Assembly (NCBI GenBank): GCA_038251425.1
Contig: JBBSBI010000007.1
Location: forward strand, 1 to 64,000
Direction of reading: 5' to 3'
Source of the DNA: JBBRRP01 sp038251425
GTDB lineage: Bacteria; Myxococcota_A; Polyangia; Polyangiales; Polyangiaceae
Length of the DNA stretch: 64,000 nt
The position numbers and the translations under genes are program-made. This document shows, in pieces, positions 34,015 to 41,959 of the stretch. A model generated the notes under the pieces. It did not search any database, was not told where the DNA came from, and saw only the letters and a list, made by a program, of their open reading frames with translations. How positions within the stretch are numbered: position 1 is the first letter of the stretch; every line of letters starts with the position of its first letter.

Positions 34015-34875
34015 TTGAAGGCGTTACTCAAGCTGAGTTGGTTGCTACATCTCGTGCCGCTGCTGGCTGTGGCCGCGGCCTGCGAGTCTCGGCTTTTGGT
34101 GGGGCGCGACCGCGACGGAAGCTCGGGCGGAGCTGACTCCAACGCGGTGTGTCAGATCAGGCCCTGCGGGGTGTCTGTTTTGGCGTGCGGCGATTGCATC
34201 GACAACGACGCGGATGGCCTGGTGGACTCTCAGGATCCGGATTGCTTGGGGCCCTGCCATGATTCCGAATCGGCCTTTCTTGATGCCAAATCAATGCAAG
34301 CCAATCGCTGTACGGAGGATTGCTATTTTGACGGCGATTTGGGCCCGGGCAATGATGGTTGCAACTACGCACTGCAATGCGATCCGCTGCGCGATCCGGT
34401 CAATTCTCAGGGGAAGTGCGGCTACGACCCGGCGTTCATCTTGAAGGTGGAGGGTGTTTCGCAGAGCTGCAGCGCCCTGCAAACGGCACAGACGCCACAG
34501 TGTATTCAAACTTGCCTGGCCATCACGCCGAACGGTTGTGATTGTTTTGGCTGCTGTAAGTCGCCCCAACTCGACCACGCCGTGTGGATCGGCTCCGAAG
34601 ATGCGAACGGGAACCCAACCTGCAACGCCGCCAACCTCGCAGATCCCAACCGGTGCCGGCCTTGCACACAGGTTTCAAGTTGCCTCAATCTTTGTGAGAG
34701 GTGTGAGGTTTGTTTTGGCAGCGGTGCTCCAGCCATTGGCTGCACGGGCACCCAATCCCGGTGTACCCAAGGCCAAGCCGCCTGTGGTCAGCCTGGCGAA
34801 CTGGGTTGCCCCGGCGGAAGCTATTGCTTGAGCGGCTGCTGCGTCGACACGAGCGCCTCTAACCTAGGTAAGTGA
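34015..34875 (+). CDS. Cys-rich lipoprotein with MopE-like metal-binding motif
   Basis: 286 residues from TTG 34015 (AAGG upstream; no ATG or GTG fits better). Signal peptide with lipobox VAAAC (lipid Cys at about 24). The segment CGDCIDNDADGLVDSQDPDC near residue 58 is the DNDxDG.xD..D.DC calcium-binding-like motif found in MopE-related secreted proteins. The remainder holds more than thirty cysteines (CDCFGCC, CLNLCERCEVC, CLSGCCVD). It is divergent from the other large Cys-rich gene. Its last 55 bases overlap the convergent anti-sigma-like gene. Function unknown; probably surface-exposed. Confidence 0.7.
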   Translation: MKALLKLSWLLHLVPLLAVAAACESRLLVGRDRDGSSGGADSNAVCQIRPCGVSVLACGDCIDNDADGLVDSQDPDCLGPCHDSESAFLDAKSMQANRCTEDCYFDGDLGPGNDGCNYALQCDPLRDPVNSQGKCGYDPAFILKVEGVSQSCSALQTAQTPQCIQTCLAITPNGCDCFGCCKSPQLDHAVWIGSEDANGNPTCNAANLADPNRCRPCTQVSSCLNLCERCEVCFGSGAPAIGCTGTQSRCTQGQAACGQPGELGCPGGSYCLSGCCVDTSASNLGK

Positions 34876-35621
34876 GGTGAGCCCGAGAATTTGGCTCGAA
34901 AGCGTGCCACGCGGGCTTGAGCCTGGGCACTTCGGCCGAGCCGCACCAGGGCTTCCACCGCCAACACTTCGCGCTCTTGGCTGAGCACACCTCGCGAGAA
35001 TTCGCGTTGATGTTGTTCGCAGGCACCGAGCGTTGCACGAGGATCGGTGGAAAGTTGCGCGCGCGCCTGAGCAAGCAAGCGCGCTTCGGGGGCCAAGCTT
35101 CCTGCTTCATGCCCGGACTCAGCGATCGCTGAAGACGGGTGCACGCGTGGAAGCTTTGGCACAGCGACCTCCTGAGTGCGCTCTTGGCCCAACGCCGGAC
35201 CTGACGCGCTCGAAGGCATCGCGCTCGAAGGCATCGCGCTGCGTGCCCGCGACGCGCTAGGAGTTTCTGAAACCTGTGCGGATCGGATAGCCACAACCCC
35301 AACGACCGTGGCCGCCACGACCCCACCCAACAGGAGCCATGGCACCCACAGCTTGCTGCCCAGGCCTGCGGAAACTGCGGTTTTCCCTGCGATAGTGCCC
35401 GATCCGGAAATCCCTGCTTGCGCGACTGTGGAACCCTGCACAACGGCTCCCACGCTCGCTGCAGCACTTACAGTTAACAGCGGAGCGAGCCCCTCGCGCA
35501 TTCTTGCTAGACGATCTGCTCCGGGCAGAACACCTCGCGCCTCTTCCAACCCCACCACCAAGCTCTCAGGCAGGCCATTCGTCGCCGCGCCCCAGCGGGG
35601 CGGATCTTGCTCGTGGGTCAC
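34821..35621 (-). CDS. Single-pass membrane anti-sigma-like protein
   Basis: 266 residues from GTG 35621, which overlaps the sigma-factor stop (GTGA); the frame runs upstream but that would overlap the sigma gene by 90 bases. Plan: cytoplasmic N-terminal region (DPPRWGAATNGLPESLVVGLEEARG...LARMREGLAPLL), one membrane helix (LWVPWLLLGGVVAATVVGVVAI, near residue 120), an Ala/Ser/Pro linker with SAMPSSAMPSSA, and a helical, TPR-like C-terminal domain (LLAQARAQL...EREVLAVEALVRLGRSAQAQARV). Position directly after an ECF sigma gene suggests an anti-sigma factor or sensor. This is inference from context and topology. Confidence 0.65.
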   Translation of the reverse strand: MTHEQDPPRWGAATNGLPESLVVGLEEARGVLPGADRLARMREGLAPLLTVSAAASVGAVVQGSTVAQAGISGSGTIAGKTAVSAGLGSKLWVPWLLLGGVVAATVVGVVAIRSAQVSETPSASRARSAMPSSAMPSSASGPALGQERTQEVAVPKLPRVHPSSAIAESGHEAGSLAPEARLLAQARAQLSTDPRATLGACEQHQREFSRGVLSQEREVLAVEALVRLGRSAQAQARVARFRAKFSGSPHLPRLEALVSTQQPLKQ

Positions 35622-36226
35622 AAAGCGCCCCCGTGAAAGAGCTGCATCGCACCGAGAATGATTTCGCGCGCCGCATGCAAGCGCGAATAGGCCGTCTGCA
35701 AGGGGCAATCGAGTGCCTCTGCTACTTCCTTCATGCTGAGGCCCTCAATTTCGAACAGCACGAAGACTTCGCGCTTGGCATCATCCAGCTGGTCCAAGGC
35801 CTGCTCAAAGGCCCGAAGGGCTCGAGCCCGTTGGAGCGTGACCTCTTGCGTGGCTGCACAGCTGCCACTGGGTGGTGCTGCGCACGGCTCCTCGTAGCGC
35901 CGATGGGCGCGTTGGCGGTGATCTTTGGCGACTCGCACGCAGATCCCATAAAGCCAGGTGCGCACCGAAGAACGGCCTTCGAAATCAGACAATTTCCGGT
36001 GAACGACGACGAACACCTCCTGGCACACATCTTCCACGTCCGCATCGCGGACACCGAGGTGCAACAGCGCACGCAAGGCAAAAGCGGCGTACTCTTCGAA
36101 TAGCTGAGAGGTCGTGAGGGCATCCGCGCTCGGTACGACACAGCTGCCTGAGGCTGCCTCATTCGTTGCATCGTCTCGAGTATGTGGAGCCTGGGATGCC
36201 AAATTATTAAAACCAGGATACACCAA
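35618..36226 (-). CDS. ECF-type RNA polymerase sigma factor
   Basis: 202 residues from TTG 36226; a later start is possible because the first residues overlap the preceding gene by 20 bases. Region 2: LFEEYAAFALRALLHLGVRDADVEDVCQEVFVVVHRKLSDFEGRSSVRTWLYGICVRVAKDHRQ (residues about 43-107). Region 4: LDQLDDAKREVFVLFEIEGLSMKEVAEALDCPLQTAYSRLHAARE (about 145-190). It should direct RNA polymerase to a small regulon, probably envelope-related given the outer-membrane-like protein before it and the membrane protein after it in the same operon. Confidence 0.92.
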   Translation of the reverse strand: MVYPGFNNLASQAPHTRDDATNEAASGSCVVPSADALTTSQLFEEYAAFALRALLHLGVRDADVEDVCQEVFVVVHRKLSDFEGRSSVRTWLYGICVRVAKDHRQRAHRRYEEPCAAPPSGSCAATQEVTLQRARALRAFEQALDQLDDAKREVFVLFEIEGLSMKEVAEALDCPLQTAYSRLHAAREIILGAMQLFHGGAL

Positions 36227-37130
36227 ATCCCAAGAAAGCGGACGCGCTCAGCATTTTCTGCTGATAGAGGAGGCGGGCCTCGGCAGAAGGACCTTCGGAC
36301 TCCAACTGGTAGCGCTGAAACGGCAGCCCAACCAGCACGTCACCGCCCAGACTCAACCAATCGCTGGCCTGCCAGTGCACGCCCACGCTCGCACCGACTC
36401 CGCTTAGGTACTTGGTAGTTTCAAGACTCTGACTGTAACCAAAGCCTTGGGCATGCACGCGGGCTGCCGCGGGCCCAAGACAAATGGGCATGGCAACACG
36501 TTGGAGTTCCCAGCTGGCACAGGCTCCAAGAAACAGACTCGCGTAGCTCACGGCAAAGCCTTTTCCCTGCGTTTCACGCTGTTGCTCCAGGTACCAACTT
36601 CCCCTGGCAACGATGGAGAACAGGCGCGGCGCATGGATCCAAACGTCTAGACTCGGGCCCAAACTGAGCGCGGGTTGGAACCCGGAGGCTGCGCCGAATG
36701 TAAGACCCGTCTCCAGGTGCCAAGAATCTGACGGCGCCTGGAACGCAGCTTGTGCATTCGGAACAGGGGTTGGCTCAGCGCTCGCTGCCTGCTCTTGCAA
36801 TAGTAAGGAAAGGACCAGACTGAGTGGTTCCGCTAATGATGAACATTCGGGAGAGGTCGATGCCAATCGACGCACCCCCGCCACCGCTCCCCCCGGGCCC
36901 ACAACCGTGACCTCCACGCTCCAGCCGTTCCTGGTTCTTAAATAGCTGACCTGTGCCCGCTTCTTTGAATCCCCGACACTCGCCTCTGCACTGCCCATGA
37001 GGGATGCAACGCGCTTGCCTAACGCTTCAGCGTTCGGACAGCCTGGGCCCGTATTTACAACTGACAGAACCTCAATGGTAGGTGAAGGTTCCGACGACGG
37101 CTGGCTCAACCAAGGTGTAGGAAACATCAT
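36207..37130 (-). CDS. Outer-membrane/secreted protein of the ECF operon, probably lacking its true N-terminus
   Basis: 307 residues from ATG 37130 (tandem ATG ATG). The N-terminal part (TIEVLSVVNTGPGCPNAEALGKRVASLM, then VTVVGPGGAVAGVRRL) resembles the periplasmic domain that starts many myxobacterial sigma-operon proteins; the second half is made of beta strands (SLGPSLDVWIHAPRLFSIVARGSWYLEQQ, WLSLGGDVLVGLPFQRYQL, FLGFGVSWF) ending in Phe, like a small outer-membrane barrel. No signal peptide is present, though an export signal would be expected. Its first 59 bases overlap the end of another, truncated barrel gene, so a deletion may have removed the original start. Confidence 0.65.
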   Translation of the reverse strand: MMFPTPWLSQPSSEPSPTIEVLSVVNTGPGCPNAEALGKRVASLMGSAEASVGDSKKRAQVSYLRTRNGWSVEVTVVGPGGAVAGVRRLASTSPECSSLAEPLSLVLSLLLQEQAASAEPTPVPNAQAAFQAPSDSWHLETGLTFGAASGFQPALSLGPSLDVWIHAPRLFSIVARGSWYLEQQRETQGKGFAVSYASLFLGACASWELQRVAMPICLGPAAARVHAQGFGYSQSLETTKYLSGVGASVGVHWQASDWLSLGGDVLVGLPFQRYQLESEGPSAEARLLYQQKMLSASAFLGFGVSWF

Positions 37131-37296
37131 TCAGACTAAGGGGCGCGTAGATTAGCCTGCCCATCACTCCGGCGCTCCACTGATCCGACAGCCACCATTC
37201 GTAGCCACCACCGATCGAGAGCACAAGGCCCGTGGGATCGCTGCCACCGGCGTTGCCATTGCTCGACGTCTCAAGACCACCCCAGCCCGGAAATAC
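37072..37296 (-). pseudogene. C-terminal remnant of an outer-membrane beta-barrel gene
   Basis: The frame is open from 37296 to the stop at 37074-37072, and is bounded upstream by a TAA at 37299-37297. The 74 codons include GLVLSIGGGYEWWLSDQWSA, then GVMGRLIYAPLS and VVGTFTYH at the end. These are the last strands of a myxobacterial outer-membrane protein with the usual aromatic C-terminus. There is no start codon with a signal peptide, and the body of the barrel is absent. The fragment runs in the same direction as, and overlaps, the head of the ECF operon. Confidence 0.65.
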
Positions 37297-37309
37297 TTAC
37301 GATCAGGCA

Positions 37310-37333
37310 AAAGCGTCGAAATTCTGACGCTTT
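37310..37333. repeat. Inverted repeat upstream of motA
   Basis: Perfect 8-bp arms AAAGCGTC (37310-37317) and GACGCTTT (37326-37333), loop of eight. It is flanked more widely by CAGGC and GCCTG, which could extend the structure. It lies between the outer-membrane remnant and motA; it may be a terminator relic or a 5' leader structure. Confidence 0.5.
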
Positions 37334-37407
37334 GCTAAAAGCGCCTGAGATCGAATTGCTTGAGTTACCCCTTTTGCTCACCCCGGGACGTGTCGTCCAT
37401 TGGGAAC

Positions 37408-38265
37408 GTGAACAGCATTATTGGTTTAATCATCGTGTTCGGGTCGGTGATTGGAGGCTTCATGCTCTCGAAAGGCCCGCTTGCCGTGCTTTGGCAACCG
37501 AACGAGCTCATCGTCATCGGTGGCGCAGCGCTAGGTACGGCCATCGTATCGGCGCCTGGCCGCTTGCTGATTCGGGTGCTCGGAGCACTCAAGAAGGCCT
37601 TCAAGCCCAATATTCCAAAAGCCTCCGACTATTTAGATCTCTTGGTGCTGATGCACCGGATGTTCCAGCTCATGCGTCGAGACGGAGTCTTGGCAATGGA
37701 AAACCACCTCGGCGACCCGCACAAGAGCAGCCTCTTTTCCAAGCACCCGAGCGTGCTCCACCACCACCACGCATTAACGTTCCTGCTTGAAGGCGTCAAA
37801 CAGCTGGTTGACGGTTGCCCGCCAGATGATGTGGGCTCGATGTTGGAAACAGACATCGAAACGATGCATGAAGAAGAGCTGGCCTCGATTGGCCTGCTGC
37901 GCACCACCGGCGACGCCCTTCCCGGCCTGGGCATTGTGGCGGCCGTGCTTGGCATTATCATCACGATGGCTCACTTGGACGGCGGCCCTGAAGAGATCGG
38001 CCATCACGTTGCCGCCGCGCTCGTGGGAACCTTTCTGGGCATCTTGCTCTGCTACGGTCTGGTCGCTCCGCTAGCTGCCAGCCTCGACGTGCAAGCTGGC
38101 GCCGAAGGCCGATACTTGAATTGCATCAAGGCTGGCTTGGTTGCGGCCGCGCGCGGCTCCAATGCTTCGGTGGCGCTCGAATTCGCTCGCCGCACGATCT
38201 TCCCCGATGAACGCCCCAGCCTAAAACAGTTGGAAGACGCGATCAAGGCGATCAAAGACAAATGA
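37408..38265 (+). CDS. motA: Flagellar-type stator protein MotA (proton channel subunit)
   Basis: 285 residues from GTG 37408; earlier GTG (37390) and TTG (37360) starts are in frame and cannot be excluded. Family text is clear: SIIGLIIVFGSVIGGFMLSKG at the first helix, ELIVIGGAALGTAIVS, the cytoplasmic region with AMENHLGDPHKSSLFSKHP, then GDALPGLGIVAAVLGIIITM and ALVGTFLGILLCYGLVAPLA for helices three and four. It forms the ion-conducting stator with MotB, whose gene overlaps by four bases. No flagellar or gliding genes are nearby, so which machine it drives is open. Confidence 0.93.
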   Translation: MNSIIGLIIVFGSVIGGFMLSKGPLAVLWQPNELIVIGGAALGTAIVSAPGRLLIRVLGALKKAFKPNIPKASDYLDLLVLMHRMFQLMRRDGVLAMENHLGDPHKSSLFSKHPSVLHHHHALTFLLEGVKQLVDGCPPDDVGSMLETDIETMHEEELASIGLLRTTGDALPGLGIVAAVLGIIITMAHLDGGPEEIGHHVAAALVGTFLGILLCYGLVAPLAASLDVQAGAEGRYLNCIKAGLVAAARGSNASVALEFARRTIFPDERPSLKQLEDAIKAIKDK

Positions 38266-39233
38266 GCGCCGGCAAGCAGGCGGAGCGGCCGCGGATTATC
38301 ATCGTCAAGAAGAAGGGCCACGCTGCCCATCATGGCGGTGCATGGAAGGTGGCTTACGCGGATTTCGTAACGGCCATGATGGCGTTCTTCATGGTGCTTT
38401 GGTTAGTATCGCAGACCGATAGCGAGACCAAGCAGGAGCTTTCCGAATACTTTCGGACTGGCATGTTCTCGGGTGCACCTTCGCTCATGATGGGTGGCTC
38501 CGGCATTGCTGAGAGGGGTTTTCTCGACGTTGCCGGCGAAGGTGTGCAGAAAACGGAACGCGTCGGCTTCGAGTTGGCGAGCAAGAACGTGAAGGGCGCG
38601 GTGCGCTCGATGACGCAAAGCATGGCGATGCTCAGCCAGAATGTTCGCGTGGACATCACCAAAGATGGCCTCTTGATCCAGATCCTGGATGGCGGAAAAG
38701 GCACCCTGTTTGACCGCTCTTCGTCCGCATTGAAACCACCCGTGATTGAGCTCCTGAAACAGCTCGCTCCGATTCTCGGACAATTGCCCAACAAGCTGCA
38801 GATCCACGGCCACACCGATTCCCGCCTTTTCGCCTCAGGCTCCGTGCGAGATAACTGGCAGCTCTCGTTCGAGCGCGCCGACAACGCGCGCAAAGTTCTC
38901 GCTGAAAGCGGCATCCCGAGCACCCAATTGGTCGGGGTCTTCGCGCACGCGGATTCCAATCCGATCAACATGAAAGATCGTTTTGCGCCGGAAAACAGGC
39001 GATTGGCGATTCTGGCCATTCGCGAGGGGCAAGAAGAAGTCGTCCAACGCGGCTTCGATCCATTGAACCCCGATAAGGTGGAGAACACGAAATCTGAGAG
39101 AGCAGCGCCCAGGGGCAAAGAGAAGACTGAAAGCGGCGAAGCGCCTAAAGGCGAGCCCGCCGCAGAAGATGCCCGAGCACCCAAGGGTGACGAGGCCACC
39201 CCGCCATCTTCTACAGGAACGCGCGGCGAATGA
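38262..39233 (+). CDS. motB: Stator protein MotB (OmpA-like peptidoglycan-binding)
   Basis: 323 residues from ATG 38262, overlapping the motA stop (ATGA). A basic N-terminus (RPRIIIVKKKGHAAHHGGAWKVAYADFVTAMMAFFMVLWLVS) contains the single membrane helix with the conserved proton-binding Asp in YADFVTAMMAFF near residue 32. The plug and linker follow, then an OmpA-like domain (LQIHGHTDSR, NWQLSFERADNARKVL, VGVFAHADSNP, NRRLAILAI). The last 60 residues are a charged Ala/Glu/Lys/Pro tail not usual in MotB. Its 3' end overlaps the convergent mgtA gene by 23 bases. Confidence 0.93.
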   Translation: MSAGKQAERPRIIIVKKKGHAAHHGGAWKVAYADFVTAMMAFFMVLWLVSQTDSETKQELSEYFRTGMFSGAPSLMMGGSGIAERGFLDVAGEGVQKTERVGFELASKNVKGAVRSMTQSMAMLSQNVRVDITKDGLLIQILDGGKGTLFDRSSSALKPPVIELLKQLAPILGQLPNKLQIHGHTDSRLFASGSVRDNWQLSFERADNARKVLAESGIPSTQLVGVFAHADSNPINMKDRFAPENRRLAILAIREGQEEVVQRGFDPLNPDKVENTKSERAAPRGKEKTESGEAPKGEPAAEDARAPKGDEATPPSSTGTRGE

Positions 39234-41856
39234 GCACGGCCTTCACCAGCTGCGTCAGCAGCGCGTAACACGCGAGCACTCCCAAAAGCCAAGGCCAATA
39301 GCTGAGCGGCAACGCCGTGAACCCTAGGTAACTTGCAACCGGTGTGTACGGCAACGCGACACCCACGGCCGCTATGAGCACACTCATTGAGAGGAGCTGC
39401 GGGGAGGGGCGGCTCTGCAGCCAAGGGATCTTGTTGGTGCGGATGATGTTGATAATCAGCGTTTGAGTGAGCAGGCTTTCGACGAACCATCCGGTCTGAA
39501 AAAGGCTTTGGCTGTGGAGCGCTCGGGCTGGCGTCGAGACATCGTTACAGCCAAAAACGTGCAGCATGATGAAAAATGTCGCATAGTCGAAGATGGACGA
39601 ACAAGGCCCAATGAAGAGGATGTAACGGGTGAGCTGCTTCATGTCCCAAGTGTGCGGCGCGCGAATGCGCTCTTCATCCACGCGATCCGTTGGGATCGCC
39701 GTCTGCCCTACATCGTAAAGTAGATTATTGGCTAAGATCTGGATGGGCTTCATCGGCAGAAATGGCAGGAGCACACTCGCCCCGAGCACACTGAACATGT
39801 TGCCGAAGTTGCTGGAAGCCCCCATGCGCACATAGTTCAAGATGTTCGCAAACACCCGCCGGCCCTCCATCACGCCCTCCACCAGCACCAGCAATGATTT
39901 TTCAAGCAGGATGATATCCGCGGATTCCTTGGCAATATCCACCGCCGTATCGACACTCACCCCCACATCCGCGGCGTGCAGGGCCGGAGCATCATTGATA
40001 CCGTCCCCCATGAATCCAACCGTGAGACCCTGAGCTTGCAGAGCGCGCACAATGCGCTCTTTGTGCGCCGGCGACACGCGCGCAAACAACACTGTGTCAT
40101 TGACTCGCGTGGCCAACTCCGCGTCCGAAAGCCGCTCAAGCGCACTACCCAGCAGCACATCTTCCACCGCTAACCCCACCTCGCGACAAACCTTGCGAGC
40201 GACGAGCTCGTTATCTCCGGTGATCACCTTGACCCTCACACCGAGCCCCGCCAGTGCTGAAATCGCAGCTCGGGCGGACTCTTTAGGTGGATCCAGGAAC
40301 GCAACATACCCTTCAAGAATCAGTTCAGACTCATCGCTTTTGCCGTAGGCCACTGCAGGATTCTTGGGGGCGACTTCCTTGGTGGCGATGGCCAGCACAC
40401 GAAAACCCTCGCGGCTCAAACGCTGATACTCCTGACCCAATGTCTCGATGTGCGGATGATCCATGGGGAAGCTCTGACCATCCTGACGAAACCCGGAACA
40501 CTTCTCGAAGACTGCTTCAGGAGCACCCTTACAAATCATCCGATCAGCGCCCTCCGGAGTGCGCACGATCACCGACAGCATCCGACGCTCGAAATCAAAC
40601 GGTATCTCATCCACTTTGGCGAGCTCATGCGCGTGCTCCCCGCCGCGCATGAGCTCATGCTGCAATACCGCATCGTCCAAGATGCTCTTCAACCCCGTCT
40701 GGAAGTGACTGTTCAGATACGCCAGCGCCAGCACCGCTTCATCTTCGCGCAGGGTGACATCGCAATGCTTTTCCAACACGACTTTGTCCAAGGTGAGCGT
40801 ACCCGTCTTGTCCGTGCAGAGCACACTCATCGCTCCCAAATTTTGGATCGCTTGCAGCTCCTTCACGATCACACGCTTGGCTCCCATCCGAACCGCGCCT
40901 TTCGAAAGGCACACGGTAACGATCATCGGAAGCATCTCCGGCGTTAATCCAACAGCTACAGCTAGCGCAAAAAAGAACGCTTCCTGCCAGGTTCCGCGGA
41001 CCAACCCATTGGTAAGAAATACAAGAGGTGCCATCACACCCATGAAACCCAGCATGAGCCAGGTGAAGCGAGCGATCCCGCGGTCAAAAGCGGTCTCACC
41101 GCGCCGCGCACTCAGCGAATCGGCGACTCCACCCAGATAGGTACTCTCACCGGTGGCCACCACTGCACAGCGAGCACTCCCACTCGCAACACTGGTGCCT
41201 AGGAATGCGGTGCCAGTCCAGGCGAGCGGTTCGACATCCGCTTCGCTTTTCTCTTCAGCACACTTCTCAACAGGAAAACTTTCTCCCGTGAGCGCGCCCT
41301 GCACCACGAACAAATTCTTGGCTGTGAGCACGCGAACATCAGCCGGCACCATGTCCCCGGCACGCAGCTCAATCACATCCCCGGGCACTAACTCGCGCAC
41401 CGGACATTCGCGACGGCTCCCATCCCGCAGCACAGTGGCCTTCACAGAAATCAATGCCTTAAGTTTCTGCGCAGCAACGCCAGCCTTGCCTTCCTGGATC
41501 AGCTTTAGGCTTACGCTGAGTGCAATCATCAGTAGCATCACACTGCCGGCGCGTGCATCTGCGGTGGCGTACGAAACCCCGGCCAAGACTCCGAGCAGGA
41601 TCACCAACGGGTCCCGAAGTGCCCGCCCGACGCGCGTGACAAACCGCACACTCTGATCGCGAGCTAAGATGTTCGGCCCGCCCTCGATGAGTCGACGGGA
41701 GGCTTCGCTCTCAGTGAGACCTTCAGAAGTCGTTTTTAGAAGTGCTTGGACCTCGCCAGCCGGCAGCCGGGAAGCCGCGAGCGCTGAGCCTGAAATGCGA
41801 AGTTTTTCGGGGGCGTGGTGGCTCTTGGCGAGCACCTTTTTGGGCAAGAGGCTCAT
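39211..41856 (-). CDS. mgtA: Magnesium-importing P-type ATPase (P3B)
   Basis: 881 residues from ATG 41856. P-type hallmarks: actuator TGES in QGALTGESFPVE, phosphorylation site DKTGTLTLD near residue 350, nucleotide-binding KGAPEAVF, and hinge GDGINDAPALHAADVG. The MgtA/B subfamily is indicated by GLTPEMLPMIVTVCLSKGAVRM, by LNYVRMGASSNFGNMFSVLGAS, and by DVGQTAIPTDRVDEE. It imports Mg2+ across the inner membrane. I saw no mgtA leader or Mg riboswitch in the 103 bases before pirin. A single gene, convergent with motB. Confidence 0.94.
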   Translation of the reverse strand: MSLLPKKVLAKSHHAPEKLRISGSALAASRLPAGEVQALLKTTSEGLTESEASRRLIEGGPNILARDQSVRFVTRVGRALRDPLVILLGVLAGVSYATADARAGSVMLLMIALSVSLKLIQEGKAGVAAQKLKALISVKATVLRDGSRRECPVRELVPGDVIELRAGDMVPADVRVLTAKNLFVVQGALTGESFPVEKCAEEKSEADVEPLAWTGTAFLGTSVASGSARCAVVATGESTYLGGVADSLSARRGETAFDRGIARFTWLMLGFMGVMAPLVFLTNGLVRGTWQEAFFFALAVAVGLTPEMLPMIVTVCLSKGAVRMGAKRVIVKELQAIQNLGAMSVLCTDKTGTLTLDKVVLEKHCDVTLREDEAVLALAYLNSHFQTGLKSILDDAVLQHELMRGGEHAHELAKVDEIPFDFERRMLSVIVRTPEGADRMICKGAPEAVFEKCSGFRQDGQSFPMDHPHIETLGQEYQRLSREGFRVLAIATKEVAPKNPAVAYGKSDESELILEGYVAFLDPPKESARAAISALAGLGVRVKVITGDNELVARKVCREVGLAVEDVLLGSALERLSDAELATRVNDTVLFARVSPAHKERIVRALQAQGLTVGFMGDGINDAPALHAADVGVSVDTAVDIAKESADIILLEKSLLVLVEGVMEGRRVFANILNYVRMGASSNFGNMFSVLGASVLLPFLPMKPIQILANNLLYDVGQTAIPTDRVDEERIRAPHTWDMKQLTRYILFIGPCSSIFDYATFFIMLHVFGCNDVSTPARALHSQSLFQTGWFVESLLTQTLIINIIRTNKIPWLQSRPSPQLLSMSVLIAAVGVALPYTPVASYLGFTALPLSYWPWLLGVLACYALLTQLVKAVLIRRAFL

Positions 41857-41959
41857 TTGCCGAAGAGCATAGCGAGTTCTTAGCTGACTGGCGGTATCCG
41901 AACGTTGGCCCTAGGACATCAGCCACGGTTAATCTGGCGGCAAACGAGGATGAAGAAGC

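Noticed and set aside
37332..37790. Open frame of 152 codons across the start of motA
   Set aside because: It lies in another frame of a clear motA gene and has no domain character.
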